From the NCBI GenBank assembly GCA_017084465.1, contig CP070896.1, positions 2,919,501-2,983,500 of the forward strand: a stretch of DNA of 64,000 nt. Reading direction: 5' to 3'. Shown piece after piece: positions 27,193 to 38,307 of the stretch (positions are counted from its first letter, which is position 1; each line of letters starts with the position of its first letter). Both the position numbers and the translations under genes were made by a program. This DNA comes from Lacrimispora xylanisolvens (GTDB taxonomy: Bacteria > Bacillota > Clostridia > Lachnospirales > Lachnospiraceae). Below the pieces are notes generated by a model. That model made no database searches and was not told where the DNA came from. It saw only the letters and a list, made by a program, of their open reading frames with translations.

Positions 27193-28346
27193 AAACCATT
27201 CCGGTTGGACCATTGGGCTTAATTCCCTTAAAAAGCTGCAAGGAACTGGGAGAGAAAGTAAATGATTATCTGGTGTCATGGAGACAGGAGCGGGAAAGTG
27301 AACATAAGTCTACCATCGCTTTTTCCGGTTATCAGAGAGAGACTTACATCATAGGAGCCAGCACCCCCAGATTCGGAACCGGAGAGGCAAAAGGCACCCT
27401 GCAGCAGTCTGTGCGAGGTGATGACCTTTATATCATGGTCGATGTGTGTAACTACAGCCTGACCTATTCTTTGTGCGGTATGACCAACCACATGTCCCCT
27501 GATGATCATTTTCAGGATTTAAAGCGTGTGATCGCTGCATCAGCAGGTAAACCAAGACGTATTAATGTAATTATGCCTTTCTTATATGAGAGCCGTCAGC
27601 ATAAGCGTTCCAGAAGAGAGTCTCTTGACTGTGCATTGGCACTTCGTGAGCTTGTGAACATGGGTGTGGAGAATATTATCACATTTGATGCCCATGACCC
27701 CAGAGTGCAGAATGCAATTCCGTTAAAAGGTTTTGAGACGGTTCAGCCGATTTACCAGTTCATAAAATATTTGTTAAAAGAAGAGAAAGAACTGGATATT
27801 GACAGCGAACATATGATGGTAATCAGCCCGGACGAAGGCGGCATGGGACGTGCAGTATTCTTTGCCAATGTACTGGGACTGGATATGGGTATGTTCTATA
27901 AGCGTCGTGATTACACTCAGATTATAAATGGACGCAACCCCATCGTAGCCCATGAGTTCCTTGGTGCTTCCGTAGAAGGAAAAGATGTAATTATTGTTGA
28001 TGACATGATTTCCTCTGGAGAAAGTATGCTTGATGTTGCAAAAGAACTGAAACGGAGAAAGGCAAGAAAAGTATTTGTCTGCGCTACGTTCGGGCTCTTT
28101 ACCAACGGACTTGCAAAGTTTGATGAATATTATGAAAATGGACTAATCGACAGGATCTTAACCACCAATCTGGTATATCAGACACCTGATCTTCTGTCCA
28201 GACCTTATTATATTAATGTTGATATGAGCAAGTATATTGCCCTTATTATTGACAACTTAAATCATGATGCTTCCCTCAGCGGTCTGCTTAACCCAACAAC
28301 CAGAATCAACCGGCTGCTGGAGCGTTACCGCGCAGGAGACCGTTAA
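27168..28346 (+). CDS. prs: ribose-phosphate pyrophosphokinase
   Basis: Prs makes PRPP from ribose 5-phosphate and ATP for purine, pyrimidine, His and Trp synthesis. This is the long (about 390 residue) form common in Lachnospiraceae, with an N-terminal extension over the usual 315. The PRPP-binding loop is VIIVDDMISSGESM (about residue 280), the metal and ATP segment reads INVIMPFLYESRQHKRS, and FDAHDPRVQNAIP is conserved. ATG 27168 was chosen for its GGAGG at 27156; an upstream ATG at 27138 has no such site. The gene is intact. Confidence 0.93.
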   Translation: MLYEEKTIETIPVGPLGLIPLKSCKELGEKVNDYLVSWRQERESEHKSTIAFSGYQRETYIIGASTPRFGTGEAKGTLQQSVRGDDLYIMVDVCNYSLTYSLCGMTNHMSPDDHFQDLKRVIAASAGKPRRINVIMPFLYESRQHKRSRRESLDCALALRELVNMGVENIITFDAHDPRVQNAIPLKGFETVQPIYQFIKYLLKEEKELDIDSEHMMVISPDEGGMGRAVFFANVLGLDMGMFYKRRDYTQIINGRNPIVAHEFLGASVEGKDVIIVDDMISSGESMLDVAKELKRRKARKVFVCATFGLFTNGLAKFDEYYENGLIDRILTTNLVYQTPDLLSRPYYINVDMSKYIALIIDNLNHDASLSGLLNPTTRINRLLERYRAGDR

Positions 28347-28359
28347 TTACGAGGATATT

Positions 28360-29664
28360 ATGGAGCGATTGACGAAAGAAAAATTAGTTTTAGCCGGACT
28401 TACGGTATTCTCCATGTTTTTTGGAGCAGGAAACCTGATCTTTCCGCCTTTTCTGGGAGCGTCAGCAGGAACTGTTACCTGGATTGCAGTGGCAGGATTT
28501 GCAGTAACTGCAATCGGCTTTCCGGTTTTAGGCGTCGTGGCAGTGGCTCAGTCCGGAGGACTGGACAAGCTGGCTGGGCGTGTTCATCCGAAGTTTGCTT
28601 TTATTTTTACCCTATTAATCTATTTATCCATTGGCCCTTGCCTTGCAATACCAAGGACTGCAAGTACATCTTTTGAGATGGCAGTGATTCCTTTCTTAAA
28701 AGAGGGAACTTCAAGTACACTGATGCAGTTTTTATATTCGGTGGTATTTTTTACCGTTGCATTTGTTGTAGCGCTAAAGCCAGATAAACTGACAGACCGT
28801 CTGGGGAAGATTCTGACTCCCATACTTTTGGTTCTGATCGCAGTGATCTTTGCCGGCTGTATCATTCACCCGGCGGGAGCATATGGAACACCTTCTGAAG
28901 CCTATCAGAAAGCTCCGTTTATCAAAGGATTTCTGGAAGGTTATATGACTATGGATACCATTGCAGCCTTAAATTTTGGTATTATTATATCACTAAATAT
29001 TAAGGCAATGGGTATAAAGAAAGAAGCAGATGTAGTTCATGAAACCATCAGGGCCGGTTTCTTTGCAGGAGGAATTCTTCTGCTGGTTTACAGTGCCTTA
29101 TCACATGTTGGCGCAGTGACCGGCGGTGCATTTGGACTGGCAGATAACGGTGCTCAGACTTTGAATCAGGCAGTACAGTTTTTATATGGGAAAGCAGGTC
29201 TTATTCTGCTGGCAGCAGTTTTTTTCATTGCATGTCTAAATACCTGTATTGGTTTGATCAGCTGTTGCAGCAAGTATTTCTGCACCATTATACCGAAGAT
29301 TGGATACCGGACATGGGCGTTTTTATTTGCGTTTGTCAGCCTTATTATATCCAATGCAGGACTTAATAGGATACTGGAGATATCAGTTCCTGTTTTAAGC
29401 GCTTTATACCCGATTTCCATTGTGTTGATAATTCTATCCTTCGCGTTTCGTGATGGAAAACGATGGAGAGCGGTCTATGTATGTGCCATAGGTTTAACTG
29501 GAATTACAGGAGTGCTGCTGGCACTGGCACAGGCAGGTGCTGCATTTTTACAACCAGTACTCATTAAGCTGCCGCTTTATACAGCCGGACTTGCCTGGAT
29601 CTGTCCTGCAGTGGTGGGCATTATAATCGGAGTCATAATCGGGTCAGTAAAAGCCCGTAATTAA
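28360..29664 (+). CDS. brnQ: branched-chain amino acid:cation symporter (LIVCS family)
   Basis: This intact 434-residue membrane protein has about 12 helices. Its N-terminus, TKEKLVLAGLTVFSMFFGAG followed by NLIFPPFLG, is the BrnQ family signature; PRTASTSFEMAVIPF and FIACLNTCIGLISCCSKYF are also typical. These carriers import Leu, Ile and Val with Na+ or H+. ATG 28360 follows GAGG at 28351. The gene lies 13 bases after prs and ends at a strong terminator. Confidence 0.92.
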   Translation: MERLTKEKLVLAGLTVFSMFFGAGNLIFPPFLGASAGTVTWIAVAGFAVTAIGFPVLGVVAVAQSGGLDKLAGRVHPKFAFIFTLLIYLSIGPCLAIPRTASTSFEMAVIPFLKEGTSSTLMQFLYSVVFFTVAFVVALKPDKLTDRLGKILTPILLVLIAVIFAGCIIHPAGAYGTPSEAYQKAPFIKGFLEGYMTMDTIAALNFGIIISLNIKAMGIKKEADVVHETIRAGFFAGGILLLVYSALSHVGAVTGGAFGLADNGAQTLNQAVQFLYGKAGLILLAAVFFIACLNTCIGLISCCSKYFCTIIPKIGYRTWAFLFAFVSLIISNAGLNRILEISVPVLSALYPISIVLIILSFAFRDGKRWRAVYVCAIGLTGITGVLLALAQAGAAFLQPVLIKLPLYTAGLAWICPAVVGIIIGVIIGSVKARN

Positions 29665-29670
29665 TAAAAA

Positions 29671-29713
29671 ATCCCTGAAAGAGATGTGAAACAAATCTCT
29701 TTCAGGGATTTTT
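29671..29713 (+). terminator. bidirectional terminator between brnQ and yhaN
   Basis: ATCCCTGAAAGAGAT (29671-29685) pairs perfectly with ATCTCTTTCAGGGAT (29695-29709), with A-tract before and T-tract after. It serves both converging genes. Confidence 0.93.
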
Positions 29714-31577
29714 CTATATTTCAATTAAATGATAAGGCATTAAGTTTGCAGTCATCATCTGAGCTTCCCGCTGGTGGCAGGTAAAAATAATGATCTGATT
29801 TGTATAAGTGCCAGCCAGCCATTTTAATCCGGTCTTTAACCTGTCGTCGTCATAAAGAACGAAGCTGTCATCAAAGATAAAAGGCATTCTTTCGTCACCG
29901 GTCTGAATCAGCGTTGCGGCAGCCAGACGGAGAGCCAGATAAACCTGATCCATAGTTCCGCTGCTGACCTGCTCCAAAGGTACCAGCTTGGTTTTCGTAT
30001 TTAAGAAGATGTTTAAATTCTCATCCACGCTCATACTGGTGTAGATCCCTCCAGTAATTCCGGAAATTAAATCGGAAGCCGCTTTATTTAAGTATAGTCC
30101 GAACGAATCCCGGATTGAGGAAGATAAGCTGGTCATGGTTTCCAGTGCTAAGTCTACCGCTGAGATTTCTTCCCGTATACGGTCATTTTCAGCAATAATA
30201 TGCTTTAATCCTTCCGCCTGGGTTTTACAGCCGGATAAATGATCCAGCTTCTTCTCCAGCTCCCACTGACTTTTCTGCTGTGTCTCTATGGTAACTCCGC
30301 AGCCTTCCAGCTTCTTATTAAGCTCTTCGATCTGGGCTGCTTTCTGGTTGATGGCTGCTTCTGATTTGGATACGGCAGAGCAAAGCCGTGTGAATTCAGC
30401 CATGCGATTCTTAAATGCCTGTATGGATTCCGGAGTAATATCCGTATCACCTAAGTGCCGGGACAAAATCTCTTCAAGTACCTTGCCACTCATCTCCATA
30501 TCCTTCACATGATGACGAATCCTTAGAAAAAGAAGCAGGCCAATCAGATAGAAAATAAGAGCACCGCTTACAAAAACACTTAGCAGTAAAATGAGATCAA
30601 CGCCGTAATACGCGGAAAAATAATTGGATTCTCCCATATAGTAAATAACACCGGTGCTGCAAAGTAAAAGTGTGGCTAAAATAAGTGAAATGGCGGAAGC
30701 AAACTTTGTAGGTTTCCTGTTACAGGCGGCCTGAGCTTCCATATAATCATCATAATGCTCCTGAGCCTTCTGGGAATAGGAATTTATGGAGTCGTGGTCG
30801 GTGAACTGGTTACCTGTAAGAACCTGCCTGCCTCTTGCCACTTTTTTAATTAACTCTTCCTTTTCTGCCTGGCGTTCTTCCAGATCCGTCTTCATATCCA
30901 CCCGAAGCTTTTGATAGGTCTGAATCTGGTTTTCGTACTCAGGTGCTGAAATTTCCTTTTCAATGTTGCGTATTTCACTTAACAGAGAGGTGTAGGTACG
31001 GGCAGCTTCCGGTACCATCTGGGATTCCAGTTCCTTTCTCTGAGACTTTAAACAGGCCGCGGCCTTAGTTATGTTAAGCGCAAGATTTCCAGTTGTATTT
31101 AAGTTTGCTATGTAATTTTTCAGTTCCGTCACCATACCTTCATCAGTAGCACTTTTTTAACTGACCGATGCTGATGGTGTTGATGTAGGAGGTTTCGCTT
31201 AAACCGCAAAGAAGATCATCTAAAAACGCCTTAGTGGGCTCGATCTCTTTTCCAGCCGTTTCATCCACTACCTTAAACTCTTTTTTGTTCTTCTGGAAGG
31301 TCCGTTCAATCCGGTAGATGTGTTCCTTATGTTCCACCCGAATCTGGCCTTCGTAGGTTCCGCTGTTTTCCCATGGCTCGAAACGGGAGTAAAGATCATT
31401 TCTGGAAGCTCTGCCTCTTTGCCGTTCAATTCCAAAGAGCATGCTGCGGATAAAGGTATGGATTGTGGATTTTCCAGCTTCATTTTTTCCGTAAACAATG
31501 TTGATTCCATCATGAAACGTTAAGTTCCTGCCGTGAAATTTTCCAAATCCATTGATGTAAATGTCCAGTATTTTCAT
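29714..31577 (-). CDS. yhaN: YhaN-like AAA ATPase of the SbcC/Rad50 type (frameshifted)
   Basis: The N-terminus MKILDIYINGFGKFHGRNLT with Walker A YGKNEAGKST is the Rad50/SbcC-type split ATPase. The ~620-residue chain has a coiled-coil middle interrupted by two hydrophobic helices (SLILATLLLCSTGVIYYM and LILLLSVFVSGALIFYLIG), as in B. subtilis YhaN. The C-terminal half has VSSGTMDQVYLALRLA (signature) and MPFIFDDSFVLYDD (Walker B). At about 31150 the run of six A's in CAGTTAAAAAAGTG needs five, giving IGQLKSATDEGMVTELK. It works with the phosphoesterase gene just upstream, probably in DNA end processing or signalling at the membrane. Confidence 0.88.
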
Positions 31578-31580
31578 GGG

Positions 31581-32653
31581 TCAGCTCCTTTCATCCGTTG
31601 TACGAAGCAAAGCATTGATTCCGTAATAAAGTGCTTTCTTCTCCACCCCGCTCATCTCCGGCTTTTGAAGTGCCTGGATAAAAAAGCCGATCATATCGCT
31701 TGGGTGTTCCGCAAAGAGAGCAGAGAAATTATACTGTGGTTCAGATTCGTCTATAATTTCCAATATTTTAAAACGGGCGGAAAGCATATCCAAATCAAAG
31801 GTAATATCAGGATCCCTCATACCACGTATGCGGAACCGGTAAATATTCTCCCCGCCCCGGTTTTGGATCTCCTGGGTTATTTTCATGGCTAATTCTGTAT
31901 TGGTCGTGGCTGGGGTGACATTGACTGCTAGAGAGAGATGTACTGAAGCTTTGCAAGAGGGATGAATTTTAATGAGGTTACCATACGGGTCACCTCGTTG
32001 ATCTCTCCTACCATCATGCCGTGAGGGCCGGACTCTGTCTTGTCCAGAGGCTCCAGAGAGCCTGCAAATGCCATACGGTTTTCAATTAGAATCTCAGGAC
32101 GGTGAATATGTCCCATAGCGATGTAGGAGAAGTCCAGACTAGACATGGCGCCTTTATCAAAGGGGATATGGTTGGCATCTCCTCCGTGGCCTAAAAGGAC
32201 GTGAATTCTTCCGTTGTTTGGTACCTTTAAATGATCAAGACGGTTTTCAGGTATCTCCACAGAGTGATAGCTAAAGCCATAAACCTCCGTATTGATCTCT
32301 TTAAAATAAACGCTTTCCAGCTCCGCTCCCATGATATAAGACACGTTAGGAGCCCATGTAAAGCTTAAAAGAGCTGAATTATTACGAATGCGGTCATGAT
32401 TTCCTGCTATGATGACCACACGCACGCCCGGAATGGTTGAAAATAAATAATTAACCTCTTTTAAGTCTCTGGCAAGGGGCTGGCGGTGAAAAAGATCGCC
32501 GGAAATAAAAAGACAGTCAGCTTCCAGAGTCTTTGCCTGGTTTACCGCCTTTGCAAAAGAGTCTTTTATATCCTGGGAACGTTCCCGGCTCCAGGGCTTA
32601 TCGCTGTCAGGGCTCATGCCCCAGTGAACATCTGCAATATGTATGAATTTCAT
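31581..32653 (-). CDS. yhaO: YhaO-like metallophosphoesterase of the SbcD/Mre11 type (frameshifted)
   Basis: The calcineurin-like motifs are all present: FIHIADVHWG, CLFISGDLFHR, VIIAGNHDRIR, VLLGHGGD and YIAMGHIHRPE. These bind two metals in a nuclease of the Mre11 family. The frame ends at 31928 in CTCTCTCTAG. Removing one CT unit gives LQYISLAVNVTPATTNTEL and a C-terminal helical domain to 31581, for about 358 residues. ATG 32653 has GAGG before it; TTG 32659 is also possible. It sits directly before yhaN, forming the usual YhaO-YhaN pair. Confidence 0.87.
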
Positions 32654-32781
32654 CGTCAATACCTCGCTGGTACAGCACTGTACAGAGAATCTGGTCTTGC
32701 TGTACGGAATCCTCTTTCATAGACTTGGAACCACATATAAAAGAAATCTTAAACTCCCTTCATACATGGTTCCGGTATAAA

Positions 32782-32811
32782 GAGGCTGTCTGATTATTGG
32801 CAGCAGCCTCA
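32782..32811 (-). terminator. probable terminator of asnS
   Basis: GAGGCTG (32782-32788) pairs with CAGCCTC (32804-32810). The minus strand continues into TTTAT; the U-tract is short. It lies just past the asnS stop. Confidence 0.55.
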
Positions 32812-32816
32812 GCGGC

Positions 32817-34208
32817 TTAAAGTTCGCAGTTGTTAACGGTTCTAGGGAATGGAACCACGTCGCGGATATTGGACATACCTGTTAAATACATAACACAGCG
32901 TTCAAATCCAAGACCGAATCCGGCGTGACGGGTAGAACCGTATTTTCTTAAATCAAGGTAGAAATCGTAATCTTCTTTCTTAAGTCCCAGTTCATCCATA
33001 CGTGCGGTGAGCTTGTCTAAGTCGTCTTCTCTCTGGCTTCCCCCAATGATCTCACCGATACCTGGTACCAGACAGTCAACAGCAGCAACAGTCTTGTTGT
33101 CTGGGTTCATCTTCATGTAAAATGCTTTGATTTCCTTTGGATAATCAGTTACAAATACCGGTTTTTTATAGAGCTGTTCTGTTAAATAACGTTCATGCTC
33201 GGTCTGTAAGTCACAGCCCCAGAATACTTTATAATCAAATTCTTCATTGTGCTTCTCTAAAAGCTCAACTGCTTCGGTGTAAGTCACATGAGCGAATTCG
33301 GAATTTAATACATGGTTCAGTCTTTCTAACAATTCCTTGTCCACAAACTGGTTAAAGAAGTTCATCTCTTCCGGTGCGTGCTCAAGAACATAACGGATCA
33401 CATATTTTAACATGGATTCTGCCAGTTCCATATCATCCTGAAGATCAGCAAAAGCCATCTCAGGCTCAATCATCCAGAATTCTGCTGCGTGGCGGGTGGT
33501 ATTGGAGTTCTCAGCACGGAATGTAGGACCAAAGGTATAAACATTCCGGAAAGCCATGGCATAGGTTTCTGCATTGAGCTGCCCGCTTACGGTTAAGTTG
33601 GTTGGTTTTCCAAAGAAATCCTGAGAAAAGTCTACAGCGCCCTCCTGGGTCATGGGAATATTCTTTAAATCCATGGTTGTTACCTGGAACATCTCACCGG
33701 CGCCTTCACAGTCACTTCCTGTGATGAGGGGAGTGTGTACATAGACAAAATCCCTCTCCTGAAAGAACTGATGGATGGCATAGGCAATGAGAGAACGTAC
33801 ACGGAAAACTGCCTGAAACGTATTCGTTCTTGGACGAAGATGAGAGATGGTTCTTAAATATTCGAAGGTATGGCGCTTTTTCTGAAGTGGATAGTCAGGG
33901 GCAGACGCACCTTCAATGTCGATTTTTGCGGCTTGTATTTCGAAAGGCTGTTTGGCATCCGGTGTCGGAATCAGGGTTCCTGTGACGATAACCGCTGCGC
34001 CAACGTTTAATTTGGATATCTCTGAAAAATTATCCATGGTGTCATGATATACGATCTGAAGTGTGTCAAAATAGCTTCCGTCATTTAATACAATGAAACC
34101 AAAGGTCTTGGAATCCCTTAAGCTTCTTACCCAGCCGCCAATTGTAACTTCCTTGTTGAGAAATGAATCTTTGTCTCTATATATTTGTCTTACTGTGGTT
34201 AATTCCAT
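32817..34208 (-). CDS. asnS: asparaginyl-tRNA synthetase
   Basis: The intact 463-residue class IIb synthetase charges tRNA-Asn. An N-terminal OB-fold anticodon-binding domain ([20 protein letters not shown]) is followed by the catalytic core. Motif 2 lies around [21 protein letters not shown], and motif 3 reads [20 protein letters not shown]. The motif 3 form and DVVPFPRT ending separate AsnRS from AspRS. No T-box leader is seen upstream at 34209-34270. That short region is shared with the divergent glgC promoter. Confidence 0.96.
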   Translation of the reverse strand: MELTTVRQIYRDKDSFLNKEVTIGGWVRSLRDSKTFGFIVLNDGSYFDTLQIVYHDTMDNFSEISKLNVGAAVIVTGTLIPTPDAKQPFEIQAAKIDIEGASAPDYPLQKKRHTFEYLRTISHLRPRTNTFQAVFRVRSLIAYAIHQFFQERDFVYVHTPLITGSDCEGAGEMFQVTTMDLKNIPMTQEGAVDFSQDFFGKPTNLTVSGQLNAETYAMAFRNVYTFGPTFRAENSNTTRHAAEFWMIEPEMAFADLQDDMELAESMLKYVIRYVLEHAPEEMNFFNQFVDKELLERLNHVLNSEFAHVTYTEAVELLEKHNEEFDYKVFWGCDLQTEHERYLTEQLYKKPVFVTDYPKEIKAFYMKMNPDNKTVAAVDCLVPGIGEIIGGSQREDDLDKLTARMDELGLKKEDYDFYLDLRKYGSTRHAGFGLGFERCVMYLTGMSNIRDVVPFPRTVNNCEL

Positions 34209-34387
34209 AATAGCTTCTCCTTTTACATGTTCGCATACTTAGTAAGATTATACTGTATTTTCGGCCTCGATTCAAGGGGGATGGGGGGCAAAAACGCTGT
34301 ATCTGTACTAAAATGTAAAAGAAATGACAAAAGCATGAAAAATGTCGGAAAATGCACAAAAAATTATCACAATAATTCAAAAATTTG

Positions 34388-34416
34388 TTCACTATTTTAC
34401 GAATGTGTGGTATAAT
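34388..34416 (+). promoter_or_regulatory. promoter of glgC-glgD-spoVG
   Basis: TTCACT (34388-34393), 17 bases, TATAAT (34411-34416) with an extended -10 TG at 34408-34409. The consensus -10 lies about 38 bases before the GTG start of glgC. Confidence 0.7.
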
Positions 34417-34453
34417 GCTAGTACAATAAATATCAACAGCAAGAGGTGATAAC

Positions 34454-35728
34454 GTGATTAAAAAAGAGATGATTGCCATGCTTCTTGCGGGCGGTCAGGG
34501 CAGTCGTTTAGGTGTTCTGACGCAGAAGGTGGCAAAACCCGCAGTATCCTTTGGCGGAAAATACCGGATCATCGATTTTCCGCTCAGCAATTGCATCAAT
34601 TCAGGAGTCGATACAGTAGGGGTCCTGACTCAGTATCAGCCATTGCGTTTAAACACTCATATCGGAATAGGTATTCCGTGGGATTTAGACCGTAACGTTG
34701 GCGGTGTCACGATTCTTCCTCCCTATGAAAGAAGCAAGGGAAGCGACTGGTATACCGGTACAGCCAATGCCATCTATCAGAACCTGGAGTATATGGAAAC
34801 CTATAATCCGGATTATGTTCTTATCCTCTCTGGGGACCATATTTATAAGATGGATTATGAGGTTATGCTGGAGTATCATAAAGCTAATAATGCTGATATC
34901 ACTATTGCTGCCATGCCGGTCCCTATTGAAGAGGCCAGCCGTTTCGGAATTCTGATTACCGATGAGAACAACCGGATAACAGAATTTGAGGAAAAACCTG
35001 CAAATCCCAGAAGCAATCTTGCTTCCATGGGCATCTACATATTCAGCTGGAAGGTCTTAAAAGAAGCGTTAATCAAAATGTCAGATGTTCCCGGCTGTGA
35101 CTTTGGAAAGCATATTATACCAGATTGTTTTGAAACAGGGAGCCGTGTATTTGCATACGAATACAACGGTTACTGGAAGGATGTAGGAACCTTAAGCTCT
35201 TATTGGGAAGCCAATATGGAGCTGATTGATATCATTCCGGAATTTAATCTCTATGAAGAGTATTGGAAGATTTATACCAAGAGTGATATTATTCCGCCTC
35301 AGTATGTGTCAAAAGAGGCTGTCATTGACAGAAGTATCATCGGAGAAGGAACCGAAATCTGCGGAGAGGTTCATAACTCCGTCATTGGTGCGGGTGTAGT
35401 AATCAAGTCAGGGGCTGTAGTGAAAGATTCCATTATCATGAGAGAGTGCGTGATAGGGGAGAACACTACAATCAGTAAAGCAATCATCGCTGAGAACGTT
35501 ATTGTCGGTGCAGACTGTGAATTGGGAGCAGGTGATTTCGCACCCAGCAAATACGATCCCAAGGTTTATCAGTTTGATCTGGTAACCATTGGTGAAAATT
35601 CAGTCATACCAGATAAAGTAAAGGTGGGTAAGAACACAGCTATTGTCGGAGAGACCAGACTGGAGGATTATCCGGATGGAGAGCTGGCAGGCGGTGACTA
35701 CATCATAAAGGCAGGTGGTATGAAATGA
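34454..35728 (+). CDS. glgC: glucose-1-phosphate adenylyltransferase, catalytic subunit
   Basis: GlgC makes ADP-glucose for glycogen synthesis. The intact 424-residue protein starts at GTG 34454 behind AAGAGGTG. The N-terminal nucleotidyltransferase site reads [20 protein letters not shown], with [10 protein letters not shown] as the metal site and [11 protein letters not shown] and GYWKDVGT as substrate contacts. The C-terminal half is a left-handed beta-helix ([19 protein letters not shown]). It overlaps glgD by four bases (ATGA). The usual Gram-positive arrangement pairs it with GlgD as a heteromer. Confidence 0.95.
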   Translation: MIKKEMIAMLLAGGQGSRLGVLTQKVAKPAVSFGGKYRIIDFPLSNCINSGVDTVGVLTQYQPLRLNTHIGIGIPWDLDRNVGGVTILPPYERSKGSDWYTGTANAIYQNLEYMETYNPDYVLILSGDHIYKMDYEVMLEYHKANNADITIAAMPVPIEEASRFGILITDENNRITEFEEKPANPRSNLASMGIYIFSWKVLKEALIKMSDVPGCDFGKHIIPDCFETGSRVFAYEYNGYWKDVGTLSSYWEANMELIDIIPEFNLYEEYWKIYTKSDIIPPQYVSKEAVIDRSIIGEGTEICGEVHNSVIGAGVVIKSGAVVKDSIIMRECVIGENTTISKAIIAENVIVGADCELGAGDFAPSKYDPKVYQFDLVTIGENSVIPDKVKVGKNTAIVGETRLEDYPDGELAGGDYIIKAGGMK

Positions 35729-36846
35729 GGGCCATAGGAATTGTATTAGCAGGCGGAAACAGCAAAAGAATGAGGGAATTATCCAATAAAAGGGCCATTG
35801 CCGCTATGCCCATTGCAGGAAACTACCGCAGCATAGATTTTGCACTCAGTAATATGACCAACTCTCATATACAGAATGTGGCGGTTTTAACCCAGTATAA
35901 TTCCAGATCTCTTCATCTGCATTTAAGTTCTTCCAAGTGGTGGGATTTCGGTAGAAAGCAGGGAGGCCTGTATGTATTTACCCCTACCATTACAGCAGAA
36001 AGCAGCGATTGGTACAGAGGAACTGCCGACGCCCTTTATCAGAATCTGATATTCTTAAAACAGTCATGAGCCATATGTGGTTATTGCTGCAGGAGATGGC
36101 ATCTATAAGCTTGATTATGGAAAAGTACTGGAATATCATATTGAAAAGAAGGCTGACATCACCGTTGTCTGTACGGAACTTCCGGCAGGAGAAGACACAA
36201 CCCGCTTTGGAATTGTGAAAACCAATGATGACGGAAGAATTACAGATTTTGAGGAAAAGCCAATGGTTGCTTCCTCTAACACAGTCTCCTGCGGTATTTA
36301 TGTAATCCGCAGACGACAGCTGATTGAGTTAATTGAGCGGTGTGCCATGGAAGACCGTTATGATTTTGTGAGTGACATTCTCGTCCGTTACCGGAATCTT
36401 AAAAGAATCTATGCCTACCGTATGAATACATACTGGAGAAACATTGCCTCTGTGGAGTCCTACTATAAGACCAACATGGACTTTTTTTAAAACCAGAGGT
36501 CAGGGATTATTTCTTCCGACAGTATCCGGATGTTTATTCAAAGATTGATGATCTGCCACCAGCAAAGTATAATCCTGGAGCTTCTGTGAAAAACAGTCTG
36601 ATTTCCAGCGGCAGTATTGTCAATGGAGTAGTAGAAAACTCCGTTTTATTTAAAAAAGCTTATATCGGTAACAACTGTGTCATCAGGAATTCCATCATTT
36701 TAAATGATGTTTATATAGGAGACAATACGGTAATAGAAAACTGTATCGTGGAAAGCCGGGATACCATCCGGGCCAATACCACCTATATAGGAACGCCAGA
36801 CAATGTAAAAATTGTCATAGAAAAAAACGAGAGATACACATTATAG
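35725..36846 (+). CDS. glgD: GlgD regulatory subunit of ADP-glucose pyrophosphorylase (two frameshifts)
   Basis: The N-terminus, [20 protein letters not shown], lacks the GlgC catalytic pattern, as in Gram-positive GlgD, which modulates GlgC. Later text: [40 protein letters not shown] and a beta-helix end. The frame breaks twice. At about 36062, AACAGTCATGAGCC has one extra base; without it [15 protein letters not shown]. At about 36485, seven T's in GACTTTTTTTAAAACC should be five or eight, giving [12 protein letters not shown]. All three fragments add up to about 373 residues, normal for GlgD. Confidence 0.92.
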
Positions 36847-36872
36847 GAAATGTGACGGGAAGGGGCTTTAAC

Positions 36873-37160
36873 ATGCAGATTACAGACGTAAGAGTTAGAC
36901 GCATCGAAAAAGAGGGTAAGATGAAAGCTATTGTATCCATAACACTGGACAATGAATTTGTGATTCATGACATTAAGGTAATTGAAGGAGAAAAAGGCCT
37001 ATTTATTGCCATGCCAAGCCGCAAGGCTGCAGACGGGGAGTACCGGGATATCGCACATCCCATTAATTCCGGAACCCGGGATATGATCCAGAGAGTAATT
37101 TTGGATAAGTATGAGACCACGGCTCTTGAGATGCCGGAGGTTGCAGCAGCATTTGCTTAA
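36873..37160 (+). CDS. spoVG: septation/sporulation regulator SpoVG
   Basis: SpoVG is a small nucleic-acid-binding regulator with roles in septum formation, sporulation and gene control. The 95-residue protein matches throughout: [40 protein letters not shown] and [18 protein letters not shown] 36873 is preceded by GAAGGGG; an upstream in-frame ATG at 36852 would add seven unlikely residues. It follows glgD by 26 bases and ends at a terminator, so the three genes form an operon. Confidence 0.95.
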   Translation: MQITDVRVRRIEKEGKMKAIVSITLDNEFVIHDIKVIEGEKGLFIAMPSRKAADGEYRDIAHPINSGTRDMIQRVILDKYETTALEMPEVAAAFA

Positions 37161-37177
37161 GTAACTATATAATTATA

Positions 37178-37215
37178 ATCCGCAGACCAGTTAAAACTGG
37201 CTGCGGATTTTTTTA
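37178..37215 (+). terminator. terminator of glgC-glgD-spoVG
   Basis: ATCCGCAG and CCAGT (37178-37190) pair with ACTGG and CTGCGGAT (37196-37208), followed by seven T's. Confidence 0.9.
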
Positions 37216-37302
37216 TCAAAAAATCAATGGAATACGGGATTTACACCAGTGTTCATGTAAACTATAATAGAAAGTAATAAATTTGCGAAAGGTGGGTCAT
37301 CT

Positions 37303-38286
37303 ATGACTATAAAAATAGGAATTTTAGGCTATGGAAATCTTGGAAGAGGTGTGGAATGTGCAATTCTACATAATCCGGATATGGAACTTAGTGGGGTATT
37401 TACCAGGAGAGATCCTAAATCAATCAGTCTGCTTACACCGGGGGTAAAGGTTTATCCGGTTGAAGAGGCTATTTCCATGAAAGATAAAATTGATGTATTG
37501 ATTCTCTGCGGAGGAAGCGCCCATGATCTTCCAGAACAGACTCCCCAGTTTGCCAGATATTTTAATGTGGTGGACAGCTTTGACACCCATGCTAAGATTC
37601 AGGAACATTTTGAAAAGGTGGATGCCAGCGCCAAAGAGGGTAATAAAACAGGAATAATCTCCGTTGGCTGGGATCCGGGTATGTTCTCCTTAAACCGCCT
37701 GTATGCAGGAGCCATATTGCCAGGTGGTCACGATTATACCTTCTGGGGCAAGGGAGTCAGCCAGGGACATTCAGATGCCATACGTAAGATAGAAGGTGTT
37801 AAAGATGCAAGGCAGTATACCATTCCTGTTAAAGAATCTTTGGAGGCAGTGCGGAGTGGAAAAAACCCAGAGCTCACTACCAGACAGAAACATACCCGGG
37901 AGTGCTATGTAGTTTTAAGAGAAGGAGCAGATCAGGAAATAAGGGAAGAGATTGTGACCATGCCCAATTATTTTGCTGATTATGATACAGAGGTTCATTT
38001 TATCAGTGAAGAAGAACTGTTGCGGGATCATAAAGGAATTCCCCACGGCGGATCTGTGATAAGAACTGGAACAACCGGCTGGAAAGATGAGAACGGTCAT
38101 GTGGTTGAATACAGCTTAAAACTGGATTCAAACCCTGAATTTACCGCATCTGTTCTGATTGCTTATGCAAGGGCTGCTTATCGTTTGAATAAAGAAGGGG
38201 TGAGCGGTTGTAAAACCGTGTTTGATATTGCACCTTCCTATTTAAGCATATTAGACGGCGAACAACTTCGCAGACAACTGCTATAG
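37303..38286 (+). CDS. ddh: meso-diaminopimelate D-dehydrogenase
   Basis: The enzyme makes meso-diaminopimelate from tetrahydrodipicolinate with NADPH and ammonia in one step, supplying lysine and peptidoglycan. The 327-residue protein has the Rossmann loop IGILGYGNLGRGVE and the family text LILCGGSAHDLPEQTPQFA, VDSFDTHA, SVGWDPGMFSLNRLY and FWGKGVSQGHSDAIR. It is intact, preceded by AAAGGTGG, and apparently starts a new transcription unit that runs on into DUF3783 and the ABC exporter. Confidence 0.95.
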   Translation: MTIKIGILGYGNLGRGVECAILHNPDMELSGVFTRRDPKSISLLTPGVKVYPVEEAISMKDKIDVLILCGGSAHDLPEQTPQFARYFNVVDSFDTHAKIQEHFEKVDASAKEGNKTGIISVGWDPGMFSLNRLYAGAILPGGHDYTFWGKGVSQGHSDAIRKIEGVKDARQYTIPVKESLEAVRSGKNPELTTRQKHTRECYVVLREGADQEIREEIVTMPNYFADYDTEVHFISEEELLRDHKGIPHGGSVIRTGTTGWKDENGHVVEYSLKLDSNPEFTASVLIAYARAAYRLNKEGVSGCKTVFDIAPSYLSILDGEQLRRQLL

Positions 38287-38307
38287 ACAGCAGCAGGAGG
38301 AGACGAA